The notes beneath the pieces are model-generated. The model had not been told where the DNA came from. It saw only the letters and a list, made by a program, of their open reading frames with translations, and did no database searches. Below are positions 38,572 through 47,444 of a stretch of DNA of 64,000 nucleotides, in pieces. The first letter of the stretch is position 1. Every line of letters starts with the position of its first letter. The stretch is from Brachybacterium faecium DSM 4810 (lineage in GTDB: Bacteria; Actinomycetota; Actinomycetes; Actinomycetales; Dermabacteraceae), in NCBI GenBank assembly GCA_000023405.1, contig CP001643.1, forward strand, positions 1,426,001 to 1,490,000, given 5' to 3'. The position numbers were made by a program, and so were the translations under genes.

Positions 38572-39909
38572 GTGCCCCCGTCGTCACATACCCCCGCCCC
38601 GCAGGCCGATGCGCCTGTCACCGACACCCTCGCCTGGTTCGACGAGGCCCGCTTCGGGTTGTTCGTCCACTTCGGGCTCTACGCGATCCCCGCCCGCCAT
38701 GAATGGGTGATGACGCGGGAGAAGCACAGCCCCGAGGACTACGAGCGGTACGCCGACCTGTTCGACCCCGACCGCTTCGACGCCCGCCAGATCGCGCGCA
38801 CCGCCCGCGAGGCCGGGATGCGCTACGCGGTGCTGACCACGAAGCACCACGAGGGCTTCTGCCTCTTCGACAGCGCGCTGACGGACTACACCTCCCAGCA
38901 CGCCTGCGGGCGCGACCTCGTGCGCGAGTTCGTGGACGCCCTGCGTGAGGAGGGGCTGCGGGTCGGCTTCTACCATTCGGTCATCGACTGGCACCATCCC
39001 GACTTCCCGATCGACCACCTGCACCCGCTGCGGGACCGGGAGGACATCGACGAGCTCAACCGCGGCCGCGACATCGCCCGCTACCGCGACTACCTCCACG
39101 GGCAGGTGCGCGAGCTGCTGACCGGCTACGGGCAGATCGACTACCTCTTCTTCGACTTCACCTACCCCGGACCGCACGGCAAGGGCCCGCAGGACTGGGA
39201 CTCCGAGCGGCTGCTCGCCACGGTGCGCGAGCTGCAGCCCGGCTGCGTGGTCAACGACCGGCTGGGCATCCCCGCCGATCTCGTGACCCCGGAGCAGTAC
39301 CAGCCCGCCGAGCCGATGCGGGACGACTCCGGCCGCCCGGTGCGCTGGGAGGCCTGCCAGACCACCAACGGCTCCTGGGGCTATGACCGGGACAACCTCG
39401 AGTTCAAGTCGCCCGATCTGCTGCTGAGGATGCTGGTGGACACCGTCGGCAAGGGCGGCAACATGCTGCTGAACATCGGGCCCGACGGGCGAGGAGGCCT
39501 GCGCCGGGAGGACACCGACGCCCTCGCGACGATCGGGGAGTGGATGGACCTGCACGGACGCACGATCCACTCCGCCGGCCCCGTCGACCCGGCCCTGGGC
39601 ATCCAGGCCCCGCCCGGCACGCTGCTCACCCAGCGGGGGGACCGCCTGTACATCCACCTCACCGCCTGGCCGATGTCGCACCTGCACGTGCGGGGTCTGG
39701 CCGGGGCGGTCCGCTTCGCGCGGCTGCTGCACGACGGCTCGGAGATCGCCTTCTCCACCATCGACCCGGAGCAGAAGGGCAGCCACACCACCGTGGGCGG
39801 TATCAGCGCGGACACCGTGACCTTCACCGTGCCGATCATGCGACCGGAGGTGCTGCTGCCCGTCATCGAGGTGCTCCTGACGGAGGACTCGACCCCGGTC
39901 GCGGGCTGA
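38572..39909 (+). CDS. alpha-L-fucosidase (GH29), second
   Basis: A 445-residue GH29 enzyme only distantly similar to the first. The barrel start is WFDEARFGLFVHFGLYAIPARHEW, followed by YAVLTTKHHEGFCLFDS. The nucleophile region is IDYLFFDFTYPGP. GKGGNMLLNIGPDGRG is the family's late-barrel motif. No signal peptide. The GTG start has GGAGGAG four bases upstream; the longer upstream reading frame runs through the promoter and is rejected. It probably differs from fucosidase 1 in linkage or aglycone preference (inference). Confidence 0.9.
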   Translation: MPPSSHTPAPQADAPVTDTLAWFDEARFGLFVHFGLYAIPARHEWVMTREKHSPEDYERYADLFDPDRFDARQIARTAREAGMRYAVLTTKHHEGFCLFDSALTDYTSQHACGRDLVREFVDALREEGLRVGFYHSVIDWHHPDFPIDHLHPLRDREDIDELNRGRDIARYRDYLHGQVRELLTGYGQIDYLFFDFTYPGPHGKGPQDWDSERLLATVRELQPGCVVNDRLGIPADLVTPEQYQPAEPMRDDSGRPVRWEACQTTNGSWGYDRDNLEFKSPDLLLRMLVDTVGKGGNMLLNIGPDGRGGLRREDTDALATIGEWMDLHGRTIHSAGPVDPALGIQAPPGTLLTQRGDRLYIHLTAWPMSHLHVRGLAGAVRFARLLHDGSEIAFSTIDPEQKGSHTTVGGISADTVTFTVPIMRPEVLLPVIEVLLTEDSTPVAG

Positions 39910-39922
39910 CCGCCGCACCCCC

Positions 39923-39957
39923 GGGCCCCGTCACCGCCCGCCGCGGTGGCGGGGCCC
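39923..39957 (+). terminator. terminator after fucosidase 2
   Basis: GGGCCCCG-T-CACCGC pairs with GCGGTG-G-CGGGGCCC, a 14-bp stem with one internal mismatch, starting 14 bp past the stop. It could also act on the convergent GntR gene. Confidence 0.8.
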
Positions 39958-40041
39958 CTCACCGCGGCGACGGAGAGGGTGGCGCGGTCAGGGTGGCGCG
40001 GTCGATCACGCGAGGTCGAACGCCGCGCGGTCGAAGACGGC

Positions 40042-40734
40042 TCAGTCGACGGCGGCGCCCTTGAGGATCCAGCTCTCGACCCCGCCGATATGCGCCGCCG
40101 CATGCACGCGGGCCAGGTCTCCGCGGCGCAGCCGGAGGGCGTCGAGGATCCGGCGATGCTCGGCGAGGGTCGCATCGACCGCCGACGCCTCGGTCAGCCC
40201 GCGCCACACGCGGGCGCGTGCGGTCGCGCTGGCGAGCCCCTCGAGCATCGAGGAGAGGTAGTCGTTGGGGCAGCGGCTGGTGATCAGCTGATGGAACTCG
40301 ATGTCGGCCTGCACCAGCTCCTCCACGCTCGAGTGCTCGGAGAGGTCGACCATGAGCTGCTCGAGACGCGCGAAATCTGCCTCGTCCAGATGCGGGCAGG
40401 CCTGCTCCACGGCCGTGGGCTCCAGCAGCCGGCGCACCTCGAGGATCTGCTCCTCGCCGGAGCCCTGGTGCAGATCGAGGATGAACCCGAGCGATTCCAC
40501 CAGCAGGCTCGGGGCGAGCGACGTGACATAGGTGCCGTCCCCCTGGCGCACGTCCAGCACGCGGACCAGGGACAGCGCCTTGACCGCCTCGCGCAGCGAG
40601 TTGCGGCTCACGCCGATCCGTTCGGCGAGCTCCTTCTCGGGCGGCAGGCGGTCGGCAGGGGCGAGATCGCCGTCGATGATCATCTGCTTGATCGCGTGGA
40701 TCGCCCGATCCGTCACGGCATGCGGTGCTGGCAT
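40042..40734 (-). CDS. GntR/FadR-family transcriptional regulator
   Basis: A 230-residue regulator. The N-terminal winged helix reads IKQMIIDGDLAPADRLPPEKELAERIGVS then RNSLREAVKALSLVRVLDVRQGDGTYVT. The C-terminal FCD effector domain (about residues 75-225) has EVRRLLEPTAVEQACPHLD, DIEFHQLI and EHRRILDALRLRRGDLARVHAAAHI, with candidate metal/effector-binding Asp and His residues. FCD regulators usually sense small organic acids or sugar acids. It is convergent with fucosidase 2 and is the only regulator inside the island, so it may control the fucosidase promoters or the lut operon; that is inference. Confidence 0.9.
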   Translation of the reverse strand: MPAPHAVTDRAIHAIKQMIIDGDLAPADRLPPEKELAERIGVSRNSLREAVKALSLVRVLDVRQGDGTYVTSLAPSLLVESLGFILDLHQGSGEEQILEVRRLLEPTAVEQACPHLDEADFARLEQLMVDLSEHSSVEELVQADIEFHQLITSRCPNDYLSSMLEGLASATARARVWRGLTEASAVDATLAEHRRILDALRLRRGDLARVHAAAHIGGVESWILKGAAVD

Positions 40735-40848
40735 GGCGTCCTACTCCTCGCTGGACCGGGGAGGGCTCCGGTCCACACGCGAGTGATGGTAGTTCACCGG
40801 TGGGACCGGCGAGCGGGATCGTGTGGACACGCGCTTCCGCGCACCGCC

Positions 40849-40888
40849 GTCACGCCCACGGCGAACGGCGGTCACGCCCGCGGCGAAC
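40849..40888 (+). promoter_or_regulatory. two tandem ClgR-like operators upstream of clpC
   Basis: GTCACGCCCACGGCGAAC (40,849-40,866) and GTCACGCCCGCGGCGAAC (40,871-40,888) differ at one base. They are 22 bp apart, two helical turns. Each contains CGC-N5-GCG and ends in GGCGAAC, the half-site known for ClgR, the activator of clp genes in actinobacteria. A possible promoter (GGAAAC, 15 bases, TAGTCT) follows directly. Confidence 0.6.
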
Positions 40889-40954
40889 AGGCGAGGAAAC
40901 CGGACCGGATCCGCGTAGTCTCGATCCATCACCACCACCGGACGGGGGAGGACC

Positions 40955-43594
40955 ATGTTCGAACGCTTCACCGATCGCGCCCGCCGCGTCGTCGTCCTGG
41001 CACAGGACGAGGCGCGACTGCTCAACCACAACTACATCGGCACCGAGCACATCCTGCTGGGCCTGATCCACGAGAACGAGGGCGTCGGCGCCAAGGCGCT
41101 CGAGGCGCTCGGCGTGACCCTCGACGCCGTGCGCGAGCAGGTCCGCGACATCATCGGCGAGGGCAATCAGACCCCCTCCGGGCACATCCCCTTCACCCCC
41201 CGGGCGAAGAAGGTGCTCGAGCTGAGCCTGCGCGAGGCCCTCCAGCTGGGCCACAACTACATCGGCACCGAGCACATCCTGCTCGGCCTGCTGCGCGAGG
41301 GAGAGGGCACCGCCGTCAAGGTGCTCTCCCGCCTGAAGGCCGAGCCCTCGGCCGTGCGCCAGGAGGTCATCGAGCGCCTCTCGGGCTACCAGGGCAAGGA
41401 GCCGGCCACCGCCGGCGGCCCCTCCGAGGGTCAGCCCTCGGGCTCGCTCGTGCTGGACCAGTTCGGCCGCAACCTCACCCAGGCCGCCCGCGAGGGCAAG
41501 CTCGACCCGGTCATCGGGCGCGAGCTGGAGGCCGAGCGCGTGATGCAGGTGCTCTCGCGCCGCACCAAGAACAACCCGGTGCTGATCGGCGAGCCCGGCG
41601 TCGGCAAGAGCGCCGTGGTCGAGGGCCTGGCCCAGTCCATCGTCGCCGGCGACGTCCCGGAGACCCTCAAGGACAAGCAGCTGTACACGCTGGACCTCGG
41701 CTCCCTCGTGGCGGGCTCCCGCTACCGCGGCGATTTCGAGGAGCGCCTGAAGAAGGTGCTCAAGGAGATCCGCACCCGCGGCGACATCATCCTGTTCATC
41801 GACGAGATCCACACGCTCGTCGGGGCCGGTGCCGCCGAGGGCGCGATCGACGCCGCCAGCATCCTCAAGCCGATGCTGGCCCGCGGCGAGCTGCAGACCA
41901 TCGGGGCGACCACCCTCGAGGAGTACCGCAAGCACATCGAGAAGGACGCCGCGCTCGAGCGCCGCTTCCAGCCGATCCAGGTCGACCAGCCCTCCGTGGC
42001 CCACACCGTGGAGATCCTCAAGGGGCTGCGCGACCGCTACGAGGCGCACCACAAGGTGACGATCACCGACGCCGCCCTGGTGGCAGCCGCGAACCTCGCC
42101 GACCGGTACGTCAACGACCGCTTCCTGCCGGACAAGGCGATCGACCTGATCGACGAGGCCGGCGCCCGCCTGCGCATCCGCCGTCTCACCGCGCCGCCCG
42201 AGCTCAAGGAGTTCGACACCCGCATCGAGGAGACCCGCCGCAAGAAGGAGGAGGCGATCGACGGGCAGGACTTCGAGCTCGCCGCCTCCCTCCGCGATGA
42301 GGAGCAGAAGCTCAAGTCCGAGCGGGACGAGAAGGAGACCGCCTGGCGCCACGGCGAGTCCGATGCCGTGACCACCGTCAGCGAGGAGGTCATCGCCGAG
42401 GTGCTGGCCGCCTCGACCGGCATCCCGATCGTCAAGCTCACCGAGGAGGAGTCCTCGCGGCTGCTCAACATGGAGCAGGAGCTGCACAAGCGCGTCATCG
42501 GGCAGGACGAGGCCATCAAGGCCATCTCCCGCGCGATCCGTCGCACACGCGCCGGGCTCAAGGACCCCAAGCGCCCCGGCGGCTCGTTCATCTTCGCCGG
42601 CCCCACCGGCGTCGGGAAGACCGAGCTGGCCAAGGCCCTGGCCGAGTTCCTGTTCGGCGACGAGGAATCCCTCATCCAGCTCGACATGTCGGAGTTCGGC
42701 GAGAAGCACACCGCCTCGCGCCTGTTCGGCTCGCCTCCCGGCTACGTCGGCTACGACGAGGGCGGCCAGCTCACCGAGAAGGTGCGCCGCAAGCCGTTCT
42801 CCGTGGTGCTGTTCGACGAGGTGGAGAAGGCCCATGTGGACATCTTCAACTCGCTCCTGCAGATCCTCGAGGACGGCCGCCTCACCGACTCGCAGGGTCG
42901 GGTGGTCGACTTCAAGAACACGATCATCATCATGACCACCAACCTCGGCACCCGGGACATCGCCAAGGGCGTGTCCATCGGCTTCACCGCCGGCGGCGGC
43001 CTCTCCACCGACTACGAGCGGATGAAGTCCAAGGTGCACGAGGAGCTCAAGCAGCACTTCAAGCCCGAGTTCCTCAACCGCGTCGATGACGTGGTGGTGT
43101 TCCCGCAGCTGTCGAAGGAGGAGATCGTCGAGATCGTGGATCTCGAGATCGCCAAGCTCGAGACCCGCCTGCGGGACCGGGACATGTCCCTCACCCTCTC
43201 CTCGGAGGCGAAGGAGCTGGTGGCCGAGAAGGGCTACGACCCGGTGCTCGGCGCCCGTCCGCTGCGTCGCACGATCCAGCGCGACATCGAGGACACCCTC
43301 TCGGAGCGGATCCTCTTCGGGCAGGTGCAGGTCGGCGACGAGATCGTCGTGGATGCGGAAGGCGAGGGCCTGCTCGGCGAGCTGTCCTTCTCCCGCCGCG
43401 GCGAGGACGGCACGCTCGAGGCGATCTCCGAGGTGATCGATCTGGAGTCGATGACCCAGGCGCGCGCCGAGGACGTCACCCGCGCCGACGGCGCGGGCAC
43501 GGAGAGCGACACCGGCAGTGCGGGCAGCGGCTCCGCGGGCCCCGGCGACGCCGACGCTCCGAGCGCGGACGACGCACGCACCAGCGCCCCGTGA
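40955..43594 (+). CDS. clpC: ATP-dependent Clp protease ATP-binding subunit ClpC
   Basis: An 879-residue Hsp100 unfoldase that feeds substrates to ClpP. Two Clp N repeats (about residues 1-145; [12 protein letters not shown] occurs twice) precede AAA domain 1 (Walker [14 protein letters not shown] near residue 212). A short coiled middle domain with the UvrB/C-like motif follows (about 420-460). AAA domain 2 has Walker [15 protein letters not shown] near residue 550, and a ClpP-contact VGF-type loop follows it. The C-terminal about 55 residues are an acidic Ser/Gly-rich tail. GGGGGAGG is the ribosome-binding site. It is essential in many actinobacteria and probably ClgR-activated here. Confidence 0.96.
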   Translation: MFERFTDRARRVVVLAQDEARLLNHNYIGTEHILLGLIHENEGVGAKALEALGVTLDAVREQVRDIIGEGNQTPSGHIPFTPRAKKVLELSLREALQLGHNYIGTEHILLGLLREGEGTAVKVLSRLKAEPSAVRQEVIERLSGYQGKEPATAGGPSEGQPSGSLVLDQFGRNLTQAAREGKLDPVIGRELEAERVMQVLSRRTKNNPVLIGEPGVGKSAVVEGLAQSIVAGDVPETLKDKQLYTLDLGSLVAGSRYRGDFEERLKKVLKEIRTRGDIILFIDEIHTLVGAGAAEGAIDAASILKPMLARGELQTIGATTLEEYRKHIEKDAALERRFQPIQVDQPSVAHTVEILKGLRDRYEAHHKVTITDAALVAAANLADRYVNDRFLPDKAIDLIDEAGARLRIRRLTAPPELKEFDTRIEETRRKKEEAIDGQDFELAASLRDEEQKLKSERDEKETAWRHGESDAVTTVSEEVIAEVLAASTGIPIVKLTEEESSRLLNMEQELHKRVIGQDEAIKAISRAIRRTRAGLKDPKRPGGSFIFAGPTGVGKTELAKALAEFLFGDEESLIQLDMSEFGEKHTASRLFGSPPGYVGYDEGGQLTEKVRRKPFSVVLFDEVEKAHVDIFNSLLQILEDGRLTDSQGRVVDFKNTIIIMTTNLGTRDIAKGVSIGFTAGGGLSTDYERMKSKVHEELKQHFKPEFLNRVDDVVVFPQLSKEEIVEIVDLEIAKLETRLRDRDMSLTLSSEAKELVAEKGYDPVLGARPLRRTIQRDIEDTLSERILFGQVQVGDEIVVDAEGEGLLGELSFSRRGEDGTLEAISEVIDLESMTQARAEDVTRADGAGTESDTGSAGSGSAGPGDADAPSADDARTSAP

Positions 43595-43599
43595 TCCCT

Positions 43600-43637
43600 G
43601 GGGCCGGCCCCGCGCCCAGGGGCGGGCCGGCCCCTTT
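43600..43637 (+). terminator. rho-independent terminator after clpC
   Basis: GGGGCCGGCCC pairs with GGGCCGGCCCC across a 13-base loop and is followed by TTTCGCT. It begins five bases past the clpC stop. Confidence 0.88.
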
Positions 43638-43715
43638 CGCTCGGCTGCGGCTCCTCGGCCCCGGCACGAGCACCGCCGGACCGGGGCGGTCCCGGTCCGG
43701 GCAACCGCCTCGACT

Positions 43716-43734
43716 CTCCCGCACCGTGCGGGAG
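43716..43734 (+). other. hairpin in the dedA leader
   Basis: CTCCCGCA-CCG-TGCGGGAG is a perfect eight-bp stem, flanked by CCGC and GCGG that could extend it. It lies 31 bp before the dedA start, so it would be in the 5' leader. No known riboswitch class was recognised. Confidence 0.4.
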
Positions 43735-43765
43735 GCGGCGCCGGGGCCTGCGACGGAGAGGACGC

Positions 43766-44569
43766 ATGCGCGACACCATCGACTGGCTGCTGTCGCTGAC
43801 AGGACAGGTCGAGGAGTGGATCCTCGGCGTCGCGGACGCCTGGTGGATCCACCTCGTGGTCTACCTGTTCTCTGCGCTGGACGGCTTCTTCCCCTCCGTG
43901 CCCAGCGAATCGACCATCGTCACGCTCTCCTCGCTCTGGTCGAGCGCCGGCACCCCCTCGCTCCTCCTCATGGGCCTGGCGGCGTGGATCGGGGCGTGGA
44001 CCGGCGACAACCTCGGCTATCTCATCGGCTACACGATCGGGTGGGAGCGGTTCCGCTTCCTGCGTGAGGGCAAGGGGCGCCGCGCCGTCGAGGCCGCCGA
44101 CGCGGGACTGCACAAGCGCGCGCTGCTCTTCCTCATGACCGCGCGCTACATCCCCTTCGGCCGCACCGCCGTGAATCTCGTCGCCGGAGCGGTCCGCTAC
44201 CCGCACCGGCACTTCTGGCCCCGCTCGCTGCTGTCCACCTTCGTGTGGGCGGTGTACTCCTGCGCGATCGGTGCGGTCGCCGGTGCCTGGTTCGAGGACC
44301 ACCACCTGGTGGCGATCACGGTCGCGCTCATCGCAGCGGTGGTGATGGCGCTGATCATCGAACGCGGGATCACGGCGATGCACCGCGCCCTCGACCGGCG
44401 CGCCGCCCGCCGCGAGGCGGCGCTGCGCACCGAGTCGACGAGGCCCGGTCAGGGCTCCGACGACGAGGGCGCGGCCGGCGCGCACGACGACCGCGCGCAC
44501 ACCGAGACGATCGCGGTCCCCGCCGAGACGCCGCCAGCCCCCTCCCGGGGAGAGGAGACCCCCGCATGA
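43766..44569 (+). CDS. DedA-family (VTT domain) membrane protein
   Basis: A 267-residue multi-pass protein of the DedA family, linked in other bacteria to undecaprenyl-phosphate recycling and membrane homeostasis. Family sequences include DGFFPSVPSESTIVT, WTGDNLGYLIGYTIG, and RYIPFGRTAVNLVAGAVRYPHRHFWPRS (the F-x-R-x3-N and G motif). The hydrophilic C-terminal about 60 residues are acidic and disordered. The stop overlaps the next gene as ATGA. Confidence 0.88.
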   Translation: MRDTIDWLLSLTGQVEEWILGVADAWWIHLVVYLFSALDGFFPSVPSESTIVTLSSLWSSAGTPSLLLMGLAAWIGAWTGDNLGYLIGYTIGWERFRFLREGKGRRAVEAADAGLHKRALLFLMTARYIPFGRTAVNLVAGAVRYPHRHFWPRSLLSTFVWAVYSCAIGAVAGAWFEDHHLVAITVALIAAVVMALIIERGITAMHRALDRRAARREAALRTESTRPGQGSDDEGAAGAHDDRAHTETIAVPAETPPAPSRGEETPA

Positions 44570-45075
44570 GCGCCACCATCCGTCCCGCCCTGCCCGCCGA
44601 TGTGCGCGGCATCAACCGTCTCGTCGAGCCGATGACGCACACCGGCATCCTGCTGGGCAAGGATCTCGTGTCCTACTACGAGGCCGTCCAGGAGTTCCTG
44701 GTGGCCGTGGACGCCGACGGCGAGGTGGTGGGCTGCGGCGCCCTGCACGTGATGTGGGAGGACCTCGCCGAGGTGCGCACCCTCGCCGTGCACGACGAGC
44801 ACCGCGGCACCGGCCTGGGCCATCAGCTGCTGGACGCGCTGCTCGAGCGGGCCGTGCAGCTCGGACTGGAGCGGGTGTTCTGCCTGACCTTCGAGGTGGA
44901 GTTCTTCACCCGCCACGGCTTCGAGGTGATGAGCGAGGAGGTCGACCCCGACGTCTACGTCCAGCTGCTGCGCTCCCCGGACGAGGGGATCGCCGAGTTC
45001 CTCGACCTGGCGCGGGTCAAGCCCAACACCCTGGGCAACACGCGCATGATCAAGGCGCTGCCCACGCAGAGCTGA
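44566..45075 (+). CDS. argA: N-acetylglutamate synthase-like GNAT acetyltransferase
   Basis: A 169-residue GNAT protein similar in size and layout to the short actinobacterial ArgA (N-acetylglutamate synthase; Mycobacterium Rv2747 type). The acetyl-CoA loop is VHDEHRGTGLGHQLLDALL. The N-terminus reads IRPALPADVRGINRLVEPM and the C-terminus FFTRHGFEVMSEEVDPDVY. If correct, it makes the first intermediate of arginine synthesis. It is coupled to dedA by ATGA. Another amino-group acetyltransferase role is possible. Confidence 0.75.
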   Translation: MSATIRPALPADVRGINRLVEPMTHTGILLGKDLVSYYEAVQEFLVAVDADGEVVGCGALHVMWEDLAEVRTLAVHDEHRGTGLGHQLLDALLERAVQLGLERVFCLTFEVEFFTRHGFEVMSEEVDPDVYVQLLRSPDEGIAEFLDLARVKPNTLGNTRMIKALPTQS

Positions 45076-45145
45076 CGCCTCCCGGAGGCGTCCTCGCCGA
45101 CGCGCCGGCGCGTCGATGGTGCGCTCGGGCGCGCTGCCGGCGGGC

Positions 45146-46159
45146 TCAGGGGAGGCGCAGCCCCTCACCCTCGGGGACCGCGAGACCATCGCTGACCAGC
45201 GAGGCGGTGCACCGGTGCACCCGCGGCGCGTCCTCCTCGTCGAGTGCGAGCAGCTGCTCTGCGGTGGCGGTGCCGTCACGGCGCAGCAGCGCCATGATGC
45301 GGCCGCGCATCTGCCGGTCGGTCCCCTCGAAGGCCTGGCGGCGTCGCGTGTCCTCCACGGGCGCGGGGCGGCCCGCGGCGAACCAGGCGCACCCGTTGTC
45401 GGCCAGCGGGCAGTGCGCGCAGCGCGGAGAGCGGGCGGTGCACACCAGTGCGCCCAGCTCCATCACCGCGGCGTTCCACGCCACCGAGCGCTCCCGCTGC
45501 CCGGGCAGGCTGCGGGTGGCCAGACCGCGCTCGGCCGCGCTGTAGGAGCGGTCCGGGAGAGCGCGGCCGCGCACGCTCCGGGCGAGCACACGGCGGATGT
45601 TGGTGTCGACCACCACCGCACGACCGCGATGCGCGAAGGCGGTGACCGCGGCGGCGGTGTACTCGCCGATGCCGGGCAGCGCACGCAGCGCCTCCTCGCC
45701 CCGGGGAACCTCCCCGCCGTGCTCGCGCACGATCGCGCGAGCGCACTCCTGCAGGCGCAGCGCGCGGCGCGGATAGCCGAGACGGTCCCAGCAGCGCAGC
45801 ACCTCCGCCGTCGGGGCGTCCGCCAGCGCAGCCGGTGAGGGCCAGCGCTCCATCCACTCCTGCCAGCGCGGCAGCACCCGGACCACCGGGGTCTGCTGGA
45901 GCATCACCTCGGAGACCAGGATCGCCCAGGCGGAGACGCCCTCGTGCCGCCACGGCAGATCCCGGCCCTCGACAGCGAACCAGTCGACGACGGCGTCGAC
46001 CATCGCCGCATCGGCGGCGCGAGCATCGGCCGTCCCGGCATCGGCCGAGCGAGCTCCGGTGGCGGCAGGGGCAGCGGTTGCACCGGGCGCATGAACGGCG
46101 CGGGCCGGAGCCGAGAGGCTCCGACCCGCGCCGGACGATGGTGCAGCAGCACCGAGCAT
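45146..46159 (-). CDS. mutY: A/G-specific adenine glycosylase
   Basis: A 337-residue DNA repair glycosylase that removes A mispaired with 8-oxoG. The core has RDLPWRHEGVSAWAILVSEVMLQQTPV (catalytic Glu in SEVML), helix-hairpin-helix ALPGIGEYTAAAV, and catalytic Asp in VVDTNIRRVLARS. The 4Fe-4S cluster motif is CTARSPRCAHCPLADNGC. The C-terminal part after residue 260 is short and does not show a full NUDIX-like domain. The first about 50 residues are an Ala/Gly/Arg-rich extension, so the true start could be an internal codon near MVDAVVDWFA. It follows mscL by five bases. Confidence 0.92.
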   Translation of the reverse strand: MLGAAAPSSGAGRSLSAPARAVHAPGATAAPAATGARSADAGTADARAADAAMVDAVVDWFAVEGRDLPWRHEGVSAWAILVSEVMLQQTPVVRVLPRWQEWMERWPSPAALADAPTAEVLRCWDRLGYPRRALRLQECARAIVREHGGEVPRGEEALRALPGIGEYTAAAVTAFAHRGRAVVVDTNIRRVLARSVRGRALPDRSYSAAERGLATRSLPGQRERSVAWNAAVMELGALVCTARSPRCAHCPLADNGCAWFAAGRPAPVEDTRRRQAFEGTDRQMRGRIMALLRRDGTATAEQLLALDEEDAPRVHRCTASLVSDGLAVPEGEGLRLP

Positions 46160-46164
46160 GAGGA

Positions 46165-46620
46165 TCAGACCTGCGGGGTGGGGCCACCCGGCTGGACGGG
46201 TCCGCCCGGCTGGGCGGTGCCGCCCTGCTGCACGGTGAGCGCATCGCGGATCTCGGTGAGCAGCACGATGTCCTCGGAGACGGAGGTCTCCTCCTCCTCG
46301 GGCAGGCCGCGGCGCTTGCGGTCGAGCCTGCGCGCAGCGGAGATCGGCAGGACGAACACGAAGTAGACGACGGCTGCGGTGATCAGGAACGCGATGATCG
46401 CCGAGAGCACCCCGCCCACGTCGATGCGCGTGGCCTCATTGGCCTGGATGATCTTGAACGAGAGTCCGTCGACGTTGGAACCGCCGAAGACGTTGATCAC
46501 CGGCTGGATCAGGTTCTCGACGAACGCGGTGATCAGCGCGGTGAACGCACTGCCGATGACGACACCGACGGCCAGGTCGATGACGTTGCCCTGCATGACG
46601 AAGTCCTTGAAGCCCTTCAT
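46165..46620 (-). CDS. mscL: large-conductance mechanosensitive channel
   Basis: A 151-residue MscL that opens on membrane tension to release osmolytes. The N-terminal helix and TM1 read MKGFKDFVMQGNVIDLAVGV and VIGSAFTALITAFVENLI; TM2 is VLSAIIAFLITAAVVYFVFVLPI. A cytoplasmic bundle and a Gly/Pro-rich tail follow. AAGGA lies about ten bases before the ATG. Confidence 0.94.
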   Translation of the reverse strand: MKGFKDFVMQGNVIDLAVGVVIGSAFTALITAFVENLIQPVINVFGGSNVDGLSFKIIQANEATRIDVGGVLSAIIAFLITAAVVYFVFVLPISAARRLDRKRRGLPEEEETSVSEDIVLLTEIRDALTVQQGGTAQPGGPVQPGGPTPQV

Positions 46621-46690
46621 GGGGTCATCCTTAAGGGGTCGGGGATGTGAGGAGGAACCGCAGGCACGGCTCGCGAGGGACTCTAGCCGA

Positions 46691-47326
46691 TCACGGGGTG
46701 ATCACGGAGACGGTCACGACACCGAGTCCGAGAGCGTGAGCGACTTCTCCCGCCCGTGCGGCCTCCACAGCGACCAGCACCTCCGCCGTCGCGGCGGAGC
46801 CGCCGCCGAGCGCGCTCTCCCCGTTCTCGGGCACGACCACGTCGACGACCTGCGCGGAGACAGCGATGCCGGAGGGCTGAGACGGATCGGTGACGAGCAG
46901 CATGAGCTCGGTGCCCGGCTGCAGGTGGGCCACCAGCGCCCTCGGCACGGGCACCGCCATCAGCGCGGAGCCCGAGGGGAGGGCGGGCGCGGCCGGATCC
47001 TCGAGCAGCCCCGGCAGCAGCGGCGTGCCGGGTTCGATCGGCAGCCGCGCGGTCTGCCCCACGACATCCTCGATCTGCTGAGCCGCTCCCTCCGGCAGCA
47101 GCTCCGGCGCGATGCGGGCGGTGCGCAGATCCGCGCGGCTCAGCGCCGTGCCGGGAGTGAGCTCCGCATCGGCGACGACGATCTCGACCCCGCGCGAGGA
47201 CGGCGGCAGGAGGGAGGGCAGCAGCGATGCGGTGAGCGCGGCGAGGGCGAGGACGGCGAGCAGGCGGCGCCGCCTGCGCAGGGCGCGGCGCCAGAGCGGC
47301 AGGTGGGCGCGGAGGCGGGAGAACAT
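46691..47326 (-). CDS. SAF-domain protein (CpaB/RcpC-like)
   Basis: A 211-residue protein with a basic N-terminus, one membrane anchor (about residues 22-43, LLAVLALAALTASLLPSLLPP) and an external SAF domain (VVADAELTPGTALSRADLRTARI, TARLPIEPGTPLLPGLL). The SAF family includes CpaB pilus-assembly proteins; no pilus genes are nearby. The gene sits in this place in several actinobacteria. The ATG is six bases after TAGCGT (leaderless type). Confidence 0.78.
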   Translation of the reverse strand: MFSRLRAHLPLWRRALRRRRRLLAVLALAALTASLLPSLLPPSSRGVEIVVADAELTPGTALSRADLRTARIAPELLPEGAAQQIEDVVGQTARLPIEPGTPLLPGLLEDPAAPALPSGSALMAVPVPRALVAHLQPGTELMLLVTDPSQPSGIAVSAQVVDVVVPENGESALGGGSAATAEVLVAVEAARAGEVAHALGLGVVTVSVITP

Positions 47327-47444
47327 GTCCCGACGCTAGGCGCACCATGGCCCGTCACGGGGGTCGCCGCCTCCGACGGTGGAGGAGGACGCGGTGTGGA
47401 GGAGCAGTGCGGCGCCCCGGCGTGCCCGAGGGCGACCGCCGGGC

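Noticed and set aside
40771..40828. GTCCACAC ... GTGTGGAC inverted pair in the GntR promoter region as an autoregulatory operator
   Set aside because: The arms are 42 bases apart, far more than a GntR dimer site, and neither matches the fucosidase promoter block; left unassigned.
40850..44500. A 1216-codon open frame on the minus strand
   Set aside because: It lies opposite clpC and dedA in the frame that GC-biased codons keep open; the predicted protein matches no family and is compositionally odd.
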